A stretch of DNA of 64,000 nt from Paraspadella gotoi (taxonomy: Eukaryota; Chaetognatha), in NCBI GenBank assembly GCA_051294375.1, contig CM119263.1, positions 8,746,908 through 8,810,907 on the forward strand, given 5' to 3'. The first letter of the stretch is position 1; each line of letters opens with the position of its first letter. The notes below the pieces were generated by a model, which saw nothing but the letters and a program-made list of their open reading frames with translations, was not told the DNA's origin and did no database searches. The translations under genes were made by a program, and so were the position numbers. Of the stretch, positions 44,146 to 57,310 are shown piece by piece.

Positions 44146-44525
44146 CGAGAGAATTCGGACGAGCGAGAGGACGAGAGGAGACGATGAGGAGAGAGAGCAC
44201 GAGAGGTAGAGAAAATAATAAAGGAGACCCAAAGATTTAAAAGATTTTGCAATTTCAGTTCAAGAAAAATATAAAAATAATTTTTTAATCGATTTTGATA
44301 TTATTATACCTTTTTCTTCTTCGTTTCTTTTCTTTCAAATCATCATCAATCATCATCATTCATCATCCCATCATCACTCATCATCATCATCATCTCTGTT
44401 GTCATCGGCTTCGTTGACGATTAATTTTTATCTTTCTTTCAAATTAAAATAAACACAAAAAAACAATTTGGCTTGGAAAGAAAAAAATTTCTTCATTTCC
44501 ATTTTTCGTCTCCACACTGTCTCCG

Positions 44526-44526
<1 letters not shown>

Positions 44527-44586
<60 letters not shown>

Positions 44587-44622
44587 CTCTCTCCTCTCTC
44601 ATCTCTCTCTCTCTCTCTCTCT
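44527..44622 (+). repeat. Interrupted (CT)n microsatellite
   Basis: About 95 bp of CT with C and T interruptions. Confidence 0.97.
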
Positions 44623-44675
44623 TTTTCTTGCACACACAAGTTTCAAGGCTTCTTTTATCTTCTCTTTTTTCTTAG

Positions 44676-44817
44676 TTTGAGAGATAAGCTGCCAAACGAA
44701 CCAAACGGCCAATCAATGAATGCACCGGAATTAGACTTCATTAGTCTGACAAATTTTAATGAACATACGTATGATGTCATAAACACCAATGCAATCTTGC
44801 ATTTCTTTAACTACTGA
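44676..44817 (+). CDS. Candidate plus-strand terminal exon
   Basis: A very strong acceptor (TTATCTTCTCTTTTTTCTTAG at 44655-44675) opens a frame entering in phase 2: SLRDKLPNEPNGQSMNAPEL, DFISLTNFNEHTYDVINTN, AILHFFNY, stop TGA at 44815. The residue mix is protein-like and not repeat-driven. No family recognised and no upstream partner exon found. Confidence 0.38.
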
Positions 44818-44977
44818 TCTTAGCACTAATGAACGGCTATTTTCATGAAATCTTATGCATTATCATATTGCTTCTTATTTTTTTTCCTTGTCAGAAAAAA
44901 AGTGCGGAAAGTTTTGAGTCTTGCAAAACCGAGAAGCAGCTGTGGTTTTAATTCCCCAATGACCCTTGCTCCCACAT

Positions 44978-44980
<3 letters not shown>

Positions 44981-45042
<62 letters not shown>
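44981..45042 (+). repeat. (CT)n microsatellite
   Basis: About 60 bp of CT. Confidence 0.97.
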
Positions 45043-45044
<2 letters not shown>

Positions 45045-45276
45045 CCCATGAAAACGTTGATAATCAGAACATCATACCATTAAACGTTTTGTTAAATTTT
45101 CTTTTTTATCACACACAGTTTAAATGGAATTAGTTCGTGTCGTACTGTGGGTTTTTTTAATTATCATCGTTAACAAACAACTAAAAATGCACATAACTCA
45201 TGATATAAAATTCAGGAGTTGAAAAGTACAAAATCAGAAATTAAACTTCAAAAGAATTTTGTTTCAATTGTCGTGA

Positions 45277-45285
45277 TCACGTGAC
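45277..45285. promoter_or_regulatory. TCACGTGAC E-box-type palindrome
   Basis: Third copy of the nine-base motif, 30 bp before a CT microsatellite. Confidence 0.25.
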
Positions 45286-45308
45286 ACATTTTGTTTAGGC
45301 ATTCTCAT

Positions 45309-45310
<2 letters not shown>

Positions 45311-45374
<64 letters not shown>

Positions 45375-45410
45375 TCTCCCTCCCTCTCTCTCTCTCTCCC
45401 CCTCTCTTCC
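45311..45410 (+). repeat. (CT)n microsatellite
   Basis: About 95 bp of CT, becoming CCCT-rich at its end. Confidence 0.96.
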
Positions 45411-45429
45411 CTATCTTTTCGCGTTTCCC

Positions 45430-47800
45430 TTTCACTCTAACGGCGTTTAACTGATTGAAAAAAAAATCAATAAAAGATGAGGTGAAAGACGCGAGTTTAG
45501 CGGCGGAAGTAAAAATGGCGAAAAAAAGTTAAAAGGCGAAAAAAAAAATACTCTAAAACCGGAAAAAGGCAAAACCATAAAAAAGGGAAAAAAAATAATG
45601 AGAGACTTAAAAAAAGGAAGTAAAGTTAAAACTCAGCGACGATTGCGAATCCAGAACACAAACAAAGAAGAATAGTTAATGTTTAAAAAAAAAAAAAAAC
45701 ACAAGCGTCAAGCCAAAAGCGACAACAAGTTTAACCAAAACATTGATCAATAAAGTTTAAAAAGGAAAGAGAATAAATTAACTACTTTGAAGACGAAAGC
45801 ATAAAATTTTACGTTAAAAGTAAACTGGAAAATATAAAAGAAAATCTAAACAAAAATAATCCGCCGAGATGATTATGGCTTTACAATAAATTGTTTTATC
45901 ACAAACCGTTTTCAAAGGAAGACGACGAAGACAACAACAGTTGCCAAGAGGATTTAAAATTTCCGGGCTCATGATTTTCCTCAAGAAACGATTGAGTTTT
46001 TTTATCTAACAATATCGTAGATACCTCACTCGAGAGCCAATATTAGTTTTATTTTTTTATATATTTTTATGCGCGTCCCTCGAGGATGATATCAATTATT
46101 CACTTGCAAAAAACCGTTTTTAAATTCCTACAATGGTTTCCGAGATATAGTCATAAACGTCAGCCTTGAAAGGCAAAATTTGCCAGAATAAAATTTTCGA
46201 GTTTCTTCTTAGATTTCTGACGGCGCTAGTACAAACTATTTAAAAAAAAGAGAAAACGTTTTGCTGATTTCTTCCAGCATAATTAAATGTGTAAGACGAT
46301 AGGTAAACCTGAAAGTGATATGTCTCTAGAGAACGAAAAATTTTTCTTTAAGTTTTATTTTAAAATTTAGGTATTGTACCAATAGGATAAATTGAGATAC
46401 TCCCGCTTTGCCGAAATTTTTATTTTCAAAGATTTGTACTGCGTAGTTCAAATCCTTAGTTCTCTCACGGTAAAAAAAGTTATTTTCTTGAATATACTTT
46501 GGAAAGAAAAAGAGGTAGGAAAGTGGGTGAGGTATTAAATTAAAGCCCCTAATACATGGGACAACCCTCTCTGAAATAGTTTTATTAAATTTTATCCATA
46601 AATCTTTTACACAGCTTTTATTTAAATCGGAGTTAAAAGTATAACAGTTTTTTGCATTAAAAATTTCAATGAAGGCATGTGAAATTTTTTTTGCTTCTTT
46701 CGTAATTTGAAAAAGGAAAGACTAAATTACATTTTGATTACCATTAAATTTGCTCTACTCTATAAATTTGCTTGTATTTTATAGTTAAAGTAAAAAAACA
46801 GCAAAAATTTATGAAGTAGCTGGATAAAATGTTTTTTTTAAATATGAAAAAATGATAAATACAAAAAATATTTTCAGATGGATATAAACAGTCTGGACAT
46901 CTACCTTCTTGTCTGTGAAAAAAAAATTGTCATTTTCCATATCTTCAACTGCAAACAAAAAGCTTGACACGCTGCTTGTTTATCATAATAAAATTTAAAA
47001 AAATTACATAGCTGGTAACATATTTGACAAAGCAGAACATCATTGTGTTTATTTGTATTGATAATTTTCTTTTAAATATAACAACCTTTCAAAGGAATTT
47101 AATTCTATTACTTATCATCCGTTATAATTAAGAAAAAAAATTTTGCGGAATAGCCCATTGGAAAGGGTTCATTGACTGACTTAATGATCGAATTTTTTAG
47201 TTTCTTTAACTGCCCCCTTTCACAAGAACATAAAAGGGTCATGATTTATAAGTCAGTATGTCCATATTATCTGTACCTCTTTCTGCAACCTGCATTCTGA
47301 ATTTTCTTTTTTTCCCTTTCAAATGTATTAAATAAAAAAAATAATTGAGAGAACGATTGGCGTGGAGGATGCCATTGGTAAGCCTTAGTTACCCCACTTC
47401 CCGATCGAATTTTTAAACGAGGTTTTTTTTTCCATCTATTCGAGACGATAACACTAACTATTGGTACTATTAATTTTTTTTTTTTCATGGAAATTTTGCG
47501 TAATCAGAGAAAACGTTTAGCGTGTCAAAAAAATATGGAAAAAGAGAAAACGTTCTGACAAATTTAAAAAATTTTATGGAGGAATTAAATATCGGTTAAA
47601 TTATAAATTATCTATTAATACGATAAGTACAACAAATAAAACCAGAAAAAGAAAAGTTAAAAGTTTCGCAGTCTACTACAAAGATATCAAGAGAAAATTT
47701 GAGTTCAAAAAACGAAAAAAAAAACAACTCATCAATCTCACATCCACACAAAATCAAAATCTCCAGCCTCTATAGACTTTCACATCAGTTCGAATCTCCC
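45430..47800. other. AT-rich gene-poor stretch
   Basis: Poly-A and poly-T runs, no long frame with coding character and no RNA gene recognised. The line near 46372 (TATTGTACCAATAGG, then GAGATACTCCCGC) resembles the dispersed element described in the findings. Confidence 0.5.
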
Positions 47801-47830
47801 TTTGTTTTCTTTTGTTTTTTTCACGTTTAC

Positions 47831-47918
47831 CTTTTGCTTTTCCCTTCCTGTGCCGTCGTCCCGCAGCGACCTCCCACGTCGCCAAAAGAAACAAAGCGTA
47901 GATCAAATATCGAGACAT
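47831..47918 (-). CDS. First exon encoding a signal peptide
   Basis: ATG at 47918 starts MSRYLIYALFLLATWEVAAG, then RRHRKGKAK, and ends at donor AAAAG/GTAAAC in phase 1. It is a typical secretory signal: basic n-region, hydrophobic core (LIYALFLLA), small residues (VAAG) for cleavage, then a basic mature start. A (GAC)n run lies just upstream. The phase fits the exons at 23322 and 20437, so this may be the start of the CUB receptor gene about 27 kb upstream of CUB1. It could equally start another secreted protein. Confidence 0.55.
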
Positions 47919-48305
47919 TCGCCGGCGTCGTCGTCGTCGTCGACACGGTTCTTTCCGAATGAATATCGTTCTCCCCATATTTTCACGTCTATTATTTACC
48001 GTCTTTCACATTGTATCTGAATGATCTAGAGCGGTGAGTCGTTCGGTTATTCATCGTCCTTTTTCTTTCACTTGGTCGAATTATTTTTTATTTAATATTT
48101 TCCGCATCAACCGCAGGAATTGTCGAACTAAATATAGTTTAGTTTTTTTCAATATTTAAAAGAAAGCGGTGTAATTTCTTTCAAAGATTCCATCTCCATA
48201 AAAATAAAAAAAATCGTCAAAATGTCGACTTTTTTCTCGGATTTAGAGTCGATTTCAAATCCGCGCATTCGCGATAAAAAGTCTTTTGTTTAAATTTTTT
48301 TTCTC

Positions 48306-48373
48306 CATTTCAAAGAAAGAAAAAGTCGCTTTGACGATTTAGACGCGACGGGTGCCTGTTCTGCCAGTTCTGG

Positions 48374-48410
<37 letters not shown>

Positions 48411-48550
48411 TGGCGGCGGCGGCGTTTTTTTCCCGCGCTAGAAACTTCCGAAACCCTCGTGGGACATCGGCTCGACGAATTTCTTTCTCGTTGTCGTCGT
48501 CGTCGTCGTTTTCGTCATCGCCGTCGTCGTCGTCGTCTTTGTGGCGCCGC
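48306..48550 (-). CDS. Acidic coding block ending in a stop
   Basis: One frame reads HRRRRHKDDDDDGDDEND, DDDDNEKEIRRADVPRGFRK, FLAREKNAAAAN, ten Asp, AQNWQNRHPSRLNRQSDF and then TGA near 48306. The non-repetitive middle and end argue for real coding. No ATG lies in frame, so it would be an internal or terminal exon; the acceptor is uncertain (CGGAG is possible). It is upstream of the signal-peptide exon, so it would belong to a different minus-strand gene or to 5' sequence. Confidence 0.4.
48374..48410 (+). repeat. (GTC)n run coding for Asp on the minus strand
   Basis: Twelve perfect units, in the GAC frame of the acidic block above. Confidence 0.95.
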
Positions 48551-48962
48551 CTCCGATGAGATCAATGAATCCCCAAGCGATCAATGGCTGTCGAAGCAAT
48601 CAACAGCGATCGATGCAATAATCACTGCAATAAATAGATACGGAGATCGAATCTAGACCATCTGCAGTAAAATAAAGATGGTTAAATTTAATCGAATCTT
48701 TTAGAGAAAAGGCATATGAAAAACCCAAGGCCGCCAAAATAATTTTGCTGACTTTTTGTAATTTCAGTTCTAATTGACTAAAAATTTTGTTTGTTTGTAA
48801 AATTGGCGGAAGCAACCAATCTGTCAATGAGAAATGCTACAGGTACAATAAACCATTTTTGACTTGCTAGTCAATAAATTGACGCCATACCATGCCATGC
48901 CAGTTAAAGGACAAATGCTCAGCTGAAGTCTAAACGATTAACGCCGCCTCTCAGATCGCCGA

Positions 48963-49062
<100 letters not shown>

Positions 49063-49262
49063 ATATAAATCTTCCGTTTCCTTTTCGCCGTAAATAGTTA
49101 GCGACTGTGACTCTATCTTTGTTTTTTTTTTTTTTTCTATTTTTTAACTCTTTATTGCTGACGATCTGACTCTCTCTCTCGCTCGCTTCGAACCTTTCTC
49201 GCTCGCACAGTGTTTGGATGGAGTCGTTTTTTTTTACCGCTTTTTTCCGTGCAAAAGTTTCT

Positions 49263-49264
49263 TT

Positions 49265-49340
<76 letters not shown>
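49263..49340 (+). repeat. (CT)n microsatellite
   Basis: About 78 bp, interrupted twice. Confidence 0.97.
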
Positions 49341-49342
<2 letters not shown>

Positions 49343-49406
49343 TTAAAGGTTAGATTTCTCCTTGTTGATGTGTTTCTGTTTAAGTGCTCTTGTCTTATTT
49401 CACGAG

Positions 49407-49415
49407 TCACGTGAC
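49407..49415. promoter_or_regulatory. TCACGTGAC E-box-type palindrome
   Basis: Fourth copy of the motif, 17 bp before a CT microsatellite. Confidence 0.25.
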
Positions 49416-49427
49416 TTGTTGTTTGCT

Positions 49428-49431
<4 letters not shown>

Positions 49432-49505
<74 letters not shown>
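49432..49505 (+). repeat. (CT)n microsatellite
   Basis: A CT run of about 74 bp. Confidence 0.98.
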
Positions 49506-49508
<3 letters not shown>

Positions 49509-49509
49509 A

Positions 49510-51197
49510 CTAGGGCAGACAGAACATATAAATCGAGGATTAATTTCTGCGATGTCGTCTTCCTCAAAAAATAGGTCTGTTTTCTCTCCCTTTTTTTTTC
49601 AGCGACAAAAAAAAGGGAAAAAAATTAATACAATTCTTTTTCCTTCATAAACTTAAAATTAATAACAACCAGATTTAAACTAGTAACAAATAAAGATTTC
49701 CTTTAGTCAAAGTACTCCATACCATATTCTTTAATCAGTGAATTTATATTTTAAAAGTTACTTACTTTTCACCGAAAAATCGTCACTGACGAAAACAAAG
49801 TCACATTATTTTTTAGGAGTTTTTTTTTTTAAACGGAGAAAAAAATGTTTTATTGTTGTCAACAATATCTTTCAATTTTTTTTTTCGAATTTTTAATTAT
49901 TTTTTGGTTGAGTTTTTTCCTCCGCTGACTTTCCTCTTAACTACATCTTGGAGAAAGGCGAAGGAAACGATGACGAGAGACTGAAGAGCGTTGATTGGGA
50001 GAGGGAGGAGGAGGAGGAGGAGGAGGAGGAGGAGGAGGAAGAGGAGGAGACGTCAATGGAGTCGGAGGAGAAGAAGACGAGGAGGAGGAGAAGGTGTTTG
50101 AGGAGGCGGAGGAAAAAAAAGTAGATGGAGGAACGAGTAAAAAAAGGAAAAGAGGAATAAGGAGGAAAGAGTTAGAAGAAAAATCGAAGAAGGTAAGGAT
50201 GAGGTAAGAAAGAAAATAAGAAAGAAAGAAAGTAAGGAAGAAAAAAAGAAGTTAAGAGGTAAAAGATAGAAAACATAAACACCTAAATATCTATAAAAAC
50301 ATAAGAGATATACACAAAACAGAAAAAAAATGGGAACATAAAAAAGTAAGGAATGGAAAGAGAAAAAAGAGAGAACCAAGAAACAGAAGGACGAAAAGGA
50401 GTTTAAGGCAAACATCTAAAAAAAGAGGAGAAGAACGAAAAAAAAGTGGCGGCATTAGTTGTCTCAAGAACAAATAGCTTCTGGTTACTGACAGTTTTTC
50501 CTGGTCTTTCCCTGACTGTTTTGGTTAATCCTGATCTTTCTTCGACATTCCCAGATTCTGAAAATATCCCCGGGTCTTCTCCGATCTCTCTCCAGCACTT
50601 GACCGGTCCTTTATTTCGTTAATTTTATTTTGGAATTTTTTTAAATATATATTTACTTCTTTGTGGTTATTTCTAGCCAAATCGACTGATAGAAAGAAAA
50701 ATTATACGTAAACTATGCGCCAATAAGAAAAATTTATAACACCAATTGAAAGAAAAATTATTTGATGTTTTTAAAAATTTCAACACATTGCTTAAAAACG
50801 CTTAAAAACATTCTCCAAATGCTATCAAAACCAGTAAAAAAAACTCGGTATCGCTATGAAAAATAATTCTTCATGGAGCAAAAAAAATTGTCCAAAAGAA
50901 TCTCTAATTTTTTACCTTTACAAAAGTTGAATGCTTATTACATCTTTGGGTTCAGCTTGCAAACCTTTCTAGTTCTAAATCACCAAAAGAAAAAATAAGA
51001 TTTTAAAGGCTGAAACCTCAGGATAGCTTAGGAATATCCCCTCTTCTCAAACTTATTTTTCGCTTATAAGCAGATCCCGACTCTATTATTCACTTTGTCG
51101 GTCCGTCGGTCCGCCCCCTCAATCTTGTCAGGCATTCACTTATATCATATCAGAACATCGAATTATGATAAATTATGAAAAAAAATGATATCCATCC

Positions 51198-51232
<35 letters not shown>

Positions 51233-51840
51233 CCACCTTAGAAAAATACACCAATTACTCGTGATTGGATGGATGTATTGGAATGAAATTTTGTGTGTGG
51301 GTAGTAAAGCGTAGCAAAAATCAAGTTGAATCAAAATTCAAATAGTAGATCATGAACAAGCTTGTACCAGTGAACATTTTTAAATAAAAAAAAAATATTT
51401 TTTAATTTTTTAATTTTATCATACGCCCATATTTATACATAGTACTCACCATAGAAAATAGAAAATATCCATTTTCGTCTTGCCAATAATCTTTTCGCAC
51501 AAAAAAGCAGTGTTAAAAATTGCTTATTCAGCCAGCTAGAATTATTTGAATAAAGGCTGGAGTATCATTCTCCCAGGCACCAAAAGGTTTATGGACTTAA
51601 TAGTGGGCAAAAAAAAAAAAAAAACACCAATAAATATATAACAGTATCTTAAAAACTTTTTAAAGGTTTTCTTAAGGTTTGTCTATTTCCGCCGGTTTTC
51701 TCCGTTCTGTATTTCTCCAGGTCTTTCCAGATCTGTAAAGGGTCCTTCCCGATCTGTAAAGGGTCCTTCCCGATCCAACTCGGGTTCTCCCGGTTTTTCT
51801 GTCGGTTCGTAAAAAAAAAAGAATAACTAGAGTTTCCTTA
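49510..51840. other. Gene-poor AT-rich stretch with simple repeats
   Basis: Contains a (GGA)n tract (50003-50050), a (GTCT)n run (51199-51229) and a 23-bp direct repeat GATCTGTAAAGGGTCCTTCCC (51731 and 51752). No supported exon. Confidence 0.5.
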
Positions 51841-51871
51841 TCAAGTTATCAGTAAGAAGGATGTCGATGCT

Positions 51872-51946
51872 CTAGTCATCGTGGTCGTTGTGGTCGTCGT
51901 CGTCGTCGTCGTCGTCTTCCTCCGTTTCCGGTCGCCGTCTCGTTTG
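51872..51946 (-). CDS. Candidate terminal exon with Asp run
   Basis: A strong acceptor (ACGTTTTGTTTTTTAG at 51947) opens QTRRRPETEE, eight Asp, HNDHDD and a TAG at 51872-51874; 75 nt in frame. The acceptor, the in-frame GAC run and the stop agree, but the exon is short and no partner is identified. Confidence 0.38.
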   Translation of the reverse strand, partial: QTRRRPETEEDDDDDDDDHNDHDD

Positions 51947-52030
51947 CTAAAAAACAAAACGTCGACGAAAGGCTGACGTTTTTTGTCCCAAGATTTGCTA
52001 CACTGACACACGGTTTTTTTTCCCCTTCAG

Positions 52031-52259
52031 CTTTCCAGTTTCTGCCGGACTGAAATATGGAGGCGTGGCCGAGGATAAAGTCTTCTTGTTCTCTCTTTTT
52101 TTCTTTTCATATTCTTTCCTTCGCCCGAAGATTTTTTTTTCTTTTCCGTTATTGCGCCTTTTTTTTCCTCGACCCCAACTTTTTTTTTATTTCTATTTCC
52201 TTTTTTTTCCCTCCACTTTTAATTTAGAAATCATTACGTCGGCACCGAAAAGAAATTAG
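52031..52259 (+). CDS. Possible plus-strand exon, doubtful
   Basis: A strong acceptor (GGTTTTTTTTCCCCTTCAG) is followed by FPVSAGLKYGGVAEDKVFLF, then a poly-pyrimidine-derived Phe/Leu stretch to a stop at 52259. Only the first 20 codons look coding. Confidence 0.25.
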
Positions 52260-52424
52260 AAAGTCAGGGTCTGATCATTTGCTTTGGTGACTTTGAACCG
52301 AGAATATTCCTCGCGAACTTCATTTTATACCCGGTAAAATGTTTTATCGGCAGTTTTAACAAAAAAAGCAAACAAACAAACAAATACAAAGGAACGAGAA
52401 AAAAAGAAAATAACATCGCATGCT

Positions 52425-52678
<254 letters not shown>

Positions 52679-53323
52679 AGACTCGACAAGCAAAGCGGCG
52701 ATCACAAACGGTGTTTTTTTTACGTTCATTTGAAAGGTCGACTCGTTTGTTCGAATGTTCATGAAATCGTTTGTTCTTGCATTTGTTTTGTTTGTTCTTT
52801 CATTCATTCTTTATTATTATATTATATATTATTTCCCCCTCTTTTCGTTCTTTCGTCGTTATGCTTTCCAACTGCTGCATCGGGTATTGATTAATTGTTT
52901 TCCCGCAGAGAAAAAGAAAAAAAAAAGAAAAAAAATCTAGGTTTTTGAAAGATTTTAATCCCATTAATCTTTGGATAACGAATGGGCAGAGAAACGAGGG
53001 TCGAGGTTGGGGTTAAATTCGAGTCGTTAACAAATCGTTCTCCCTTCCGCTTTATCGATTCGAGGGAAAGATTCATAAATATTTTTTTTTAAAAAGTAGA
53101 TAATTCATCGTTGTTTATTTTATGAACATACACGTTGTTTACAGTATCTTAAGACTTAAGCTTTGATTTTATACGTTAAATATGGTTAAAACTTGAAAGA
53201 AACTCGCCTAATAGTTGGGAACTCGAATGTCCGCCGAAAGATTTTCTTAATATAATTTTTGCATTGGCCCAACGTCTAAATTCGGGACAAATTTTTCTGA
53301 ATGAAAATGGGGTAAATTCGATA

Positions 53324-53325
<2 letters not shown>

Positions 53326-53363
<38 letters not shown>

Positions 53364-53405
53364 ACCTCTCTCTCTCCCTCGTCCTCTCTCTCTCTCTCTC
53401 TTCTC
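53326..53405 (+). repeat. Interrupted (CT)n microsatellite
   Basis: About 80 bp with ACC and CGTC interruptions. Confidence 0.95.
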
Positions 53406-53743
53406 TACTCTTCTGTGGTTTAAACAAGTCCGATAAATCAAGTTACCAATTTTACCCTGACCTCCTTTTTTCATTGTAAAGAACGAGAACGCGATTAAAG
53501 AATATGAATTCAAAGATCGGGTAAACGTCTGGGATGGATTAAGTGAAGGGGAAGTGAGTGAGATGGTGAAACCCGCGCTCGATCTCAGCCGATAAAAACC
53601 GTTTGAAAAGGTGGAGCCAAGAAAGTAAGAAATCTTCACTGTCCGATCACAAAGACGCGAGAAGAAAAATCCCCGGAGAAAAATGAGTTCAATTTTGCGG
53701 AAAAGAAAAATATAAAAAAGGAAATTAGTTGAAAAAAGAAGGG

Positions 53744-53791
<48 letters not shown>

Positions 53792-53803
53792 GAAGAGAGA
53801 GAG

Positions 53804-54052
53804 TATAAATTAAGGACTAAAATTATTTTGTCTATTTTTAAAACCAAGAAAATAATTCTATTTCGATCAAAAAATTGTATTATTCATTTTTTTTTTTTTC
53901 AGTCATTTTTTCGCGAATGATTTTTGTTCTGTCCGACATTTTGCCGAAAATTCTATGAAAAATATTGCTGGCTTTTATCGAATTATGGATGGAGAGAGNN
54001 NNNNNNNNNNNNNNNNNNNNNNNGAGAGGAGAAGCAGCGAGAGAGAGTAGAG

Positions 54053-54112
<60 letters not shown>

Positions 54113-54305
54113 TATAAATTAAGGACTAATTATTTTTGTCTATTTTTAAACCAAGAAAATAATTGCTATTTCGATCAAAAAATTGTATTATTCAATTTTT
54201 TTTTTCAGTCATTTTTTCGCGAATGATTTTTGTTCTGTCCGACATTTTGCCGAAAATTCTATGAAATATTGCTGGCTTTTTATCGATTGAATGGATGGAG
54301 AGAGA
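53804..54305 (+). repeat. Direct duplication of about 190 bp flanking a 25-N gap
   Basis: TATAAATTAAGGACTAA through GTCCGACATTTTGCCGAAA to ATGGATGGAGAGAG occurs at 53804-53998 and 54113-54305. The copies differ only by short indels, mostly in A or T runs. Confidence 0.93.
53999..54023. other. Assembly gap (25 N)
   Basis: Exactly 25 N, lying between the two copies of the 190-bp duplication. Confidence 0.99.
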
Positions 54306-54319
54306 GGAGAGAGAGAGAG

Positions 54320-54355
<36 letters not shown>

Positions 54356-54479
54356 AGAGTGATAAGCAAAAATAGAGAGATTGATTGAAAAAGAGCTCGG
54401 AATAATCGTACTGGCGCCAAAAAAATAAAATTAAAAAAAATTTCAAATAATAAATTTTCTGCAAATCACCCATTTGGCC

Positions 54480-55200
54480 AATGATTAATTCTCATTGGTC
54501 CTCAATCTGTTCAATTTATACTAATAGAAAACAATTATGATCAGAGGAACGTAAATTTGATTTAAAATATCCGCCGTTTCATAGAGATAGAGAATTGGTG
54601 GTACTTTTAGGTTCTTAAAAGAGCGACTCGAATTTACTGAAAGGAGGAACTGGAAAAAGATAATATTGGGAGAAAGGACTGAATATCAACGAATTTCGAA
54701 ACGCAGAGAAAAGAAAAAAAAAGGAGAAAAGAAAAATAAGGGGAAAATAAGAATAATGAAAGTAAAGGATTACGAAAAGAAAGAAAATAGTTAAACTAAT
54801 ATGAATACGAAAGGATAAAAAAAAATTGAGAAGAACGAATGATGATAAAAATGACGGTTATTAGATGATAAAATAAAGTATTTTTATAGCTATCATTCCT
54901 GTGTCAGTGATGGTTATTAGACATGCTCCTCGCAGATGGCAATGACAAATTTAAGCATCAAATCGATCGATATTTAGTTACATCAATATTAATTATCTTC
55001 ATAAACCGGGAACCTAATGCCTCTTTACCAAGATGTATAGCTGCATCTCCATAAAGAATAAAGACGCTCGATCAAAAAAGTATTCTAGTTGTTTGAACCT
55101 TGTCAAAATCCAGTTTTATTTTTTGAAGTCAAATTTTCGTCCTTCAACTTTTTCCAAGTTGTCATTCTTCAGTTTAACTTTTTTGCTTTGAATTTAGCTT
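54480..55200. other. AT-rich intergenic or intron DNA
   Basis: No exon features or RNA genes seen. Confidence 0.5.
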
Positions 55201-55233
55201 TTATTTCGGCTGACATGTTTCATGTTTCTTTCC

Positions 55234-55352
<119 letters not shown>

Positions 55353-55773
55353 CACTTTTTATTTTCCTCTTTTTTCACCCGTTTTCACAGTTTTTCTCTT
55401 TACGAATTTTCTCTTGTTTACTCATCGCCTTCATTTGTCCCGACTTTCGTCCCTTCAAATGTTTTTATTCCACCTTTTTTGCTTTTTTTTTGCTTTTTTT
55501 GTTTCTGTTTTCTCGCCTTTTTTTTCATTCCCATTATATGTGTAGGCGGTAGGGTGACGCTCCTTTTTTTTTATTTTTCTCTCACTTTGTTGAGGTTTGT
55601 TTTTAGTTTCCTTTCGCTTCATTAAGTTTATCGAGGTTGATTTTTTTTTCAGGTTTGTTTTTCTTTTCCTTTGTACCTCCTTTTTATTATATAGTTTATG
55701 ATATTTACGTTCGTATTTTTTACGTTTGTTTTCTTTTACGTATTATGAAAAAAAAGGAATTGAAATCTGAGAG

Positions 55774-55874
<101 letters not shown>

Positions 55875-55959
55875 GGATTGTAACACGATGAGGAGGAGAG
55901 GAGGAGACGTCGAGAAGAAAAAGAGGAGGAGATTGAGGAGGAAGAGGAAGAGGAGGAGC

Positions 55960-56940
55960 AAAGAAGGATTAGGTGTCTCGTCTTGAGGTCGAGTTAGATG
56001 ACGTGGAAGAGGAAAGAAGAAGAAAGAGAGGAAGAATAAATCTGTGGGGAACGAGAGGGAGAGGAGTTAAGGGGACCCAGTGATAAAAATAGATTATCAT
56101 AAGCTTAAGGTCTATCATCAAAGGAATTTGAATGGTGATCGTCATTAATTTTTCTTTGCACAGGAAAGTGGCAAAAAAATTCCTATCTCTTATTATAGCA
56201 GAAACAAAAATTTAATAATTATGAAAAAAAAATTTAGTTGACCCTACCTAAATATTTATAATAACCCATTATTTTATTTTTGCATTAGAAAGTATTTTTT
56301 ACTAAATTCCAATTTTTTATTTTTTACTGTAAAAAGCTATAATTTTAGGTTTAAGCCTCATTGAACAAAGGCTTTACAAGACTAATATTTTTTTATTTTT
56401 ATATTTACTTAAAAGCAGACAAATCAAACCTAAATTCTATTCTTACAGAAACAAAACTGTAATAATTATTAATTAATATTCATATTCATCTCTTAAATGT
56501 ATAATTAAACTATATTGATTCCTAATTATAACAATTAAAAATTTAGCAAAAGTACAGAATCTTTCTCTTCTTTTTATATTTATATTACTTCAAAGAGTTT
56601 TATTTTCATCCAATTAACAGAATCATTTGAAAAGAAAGTTTAAATAAAATCAGTCGATACCTTAAATTTTGATTCATTCCTAGTTTTTTTTCTTATAAAT
56701 TTTTGTGATAAAAGCTGAAAATCTTTTTAAAATTAGATCTTACCCTTCTTTGGAAAAAAAATTTTAAACTTGAAAAAGATTTTCTTCTTACCGATTTTTT
56801 AAAGAAAATTAAGCTCGCTGATTTTATCGAATTTTTTAACTACTTTCCCAAATGATTATAGATGAAAAAATTATATGATCAGAACCAGCTTAAGTTAAAG
56901 GGTCAAACGTTATGTTTTCAGCTTTTTACCCCCCCTGTTC
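55960..56940. other. AT-rich stretch without features
   Basis: Nothing recognised on either strand apart from poly-A/T runs. Confidence 0.5.
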
Positions 56941-56954
56941 ACTTGGTCCCCTTA

Positions 56955-57310
56955 AGGAGCCAGGAGGAATAAAGGAGTTGAGGAGTCAGGGGGAATGAAG
57001 GAAAGGAGTTAAGGAGCCAGGAGGAATAAAGGAAAGGAGTTGAGAAGACGGGCGAATGAAGAAAAGGAGGTAAGGAGCTAGGGCGAATGAAGGAAAAGAG
57101 TTAAGGAGCTAGGGCGAATGAAGGAAAAGAGTTAAGGAGCAAGGGCAAACGAAGGAAAGGAGGTAAGGAGCAAAGGCAAATGAAGGAAAGGAGGTAAGGA
57201 GCAAGGGCAAATGAAGGAAAGGAGGTAAGGAGCAAGGGCGAAAGAAGGAAAAGAGATAAGGAGCAAGTGCAAATGAAGTAAAGGAGGTAAAGAGCCTGGG
57301 CGGATAAAGT
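56955..57310 (+). repeat. 31-bp minisatellite, about 11 units
   Basis: Unit AAGGAGCAAGGGCAAATGAA followed by GGAAAGGAGGT. The first two or three units are shorter and more degenerate (GGAGGAATAAAGG). Purine strand bias is complete. Confidence 0.92.
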
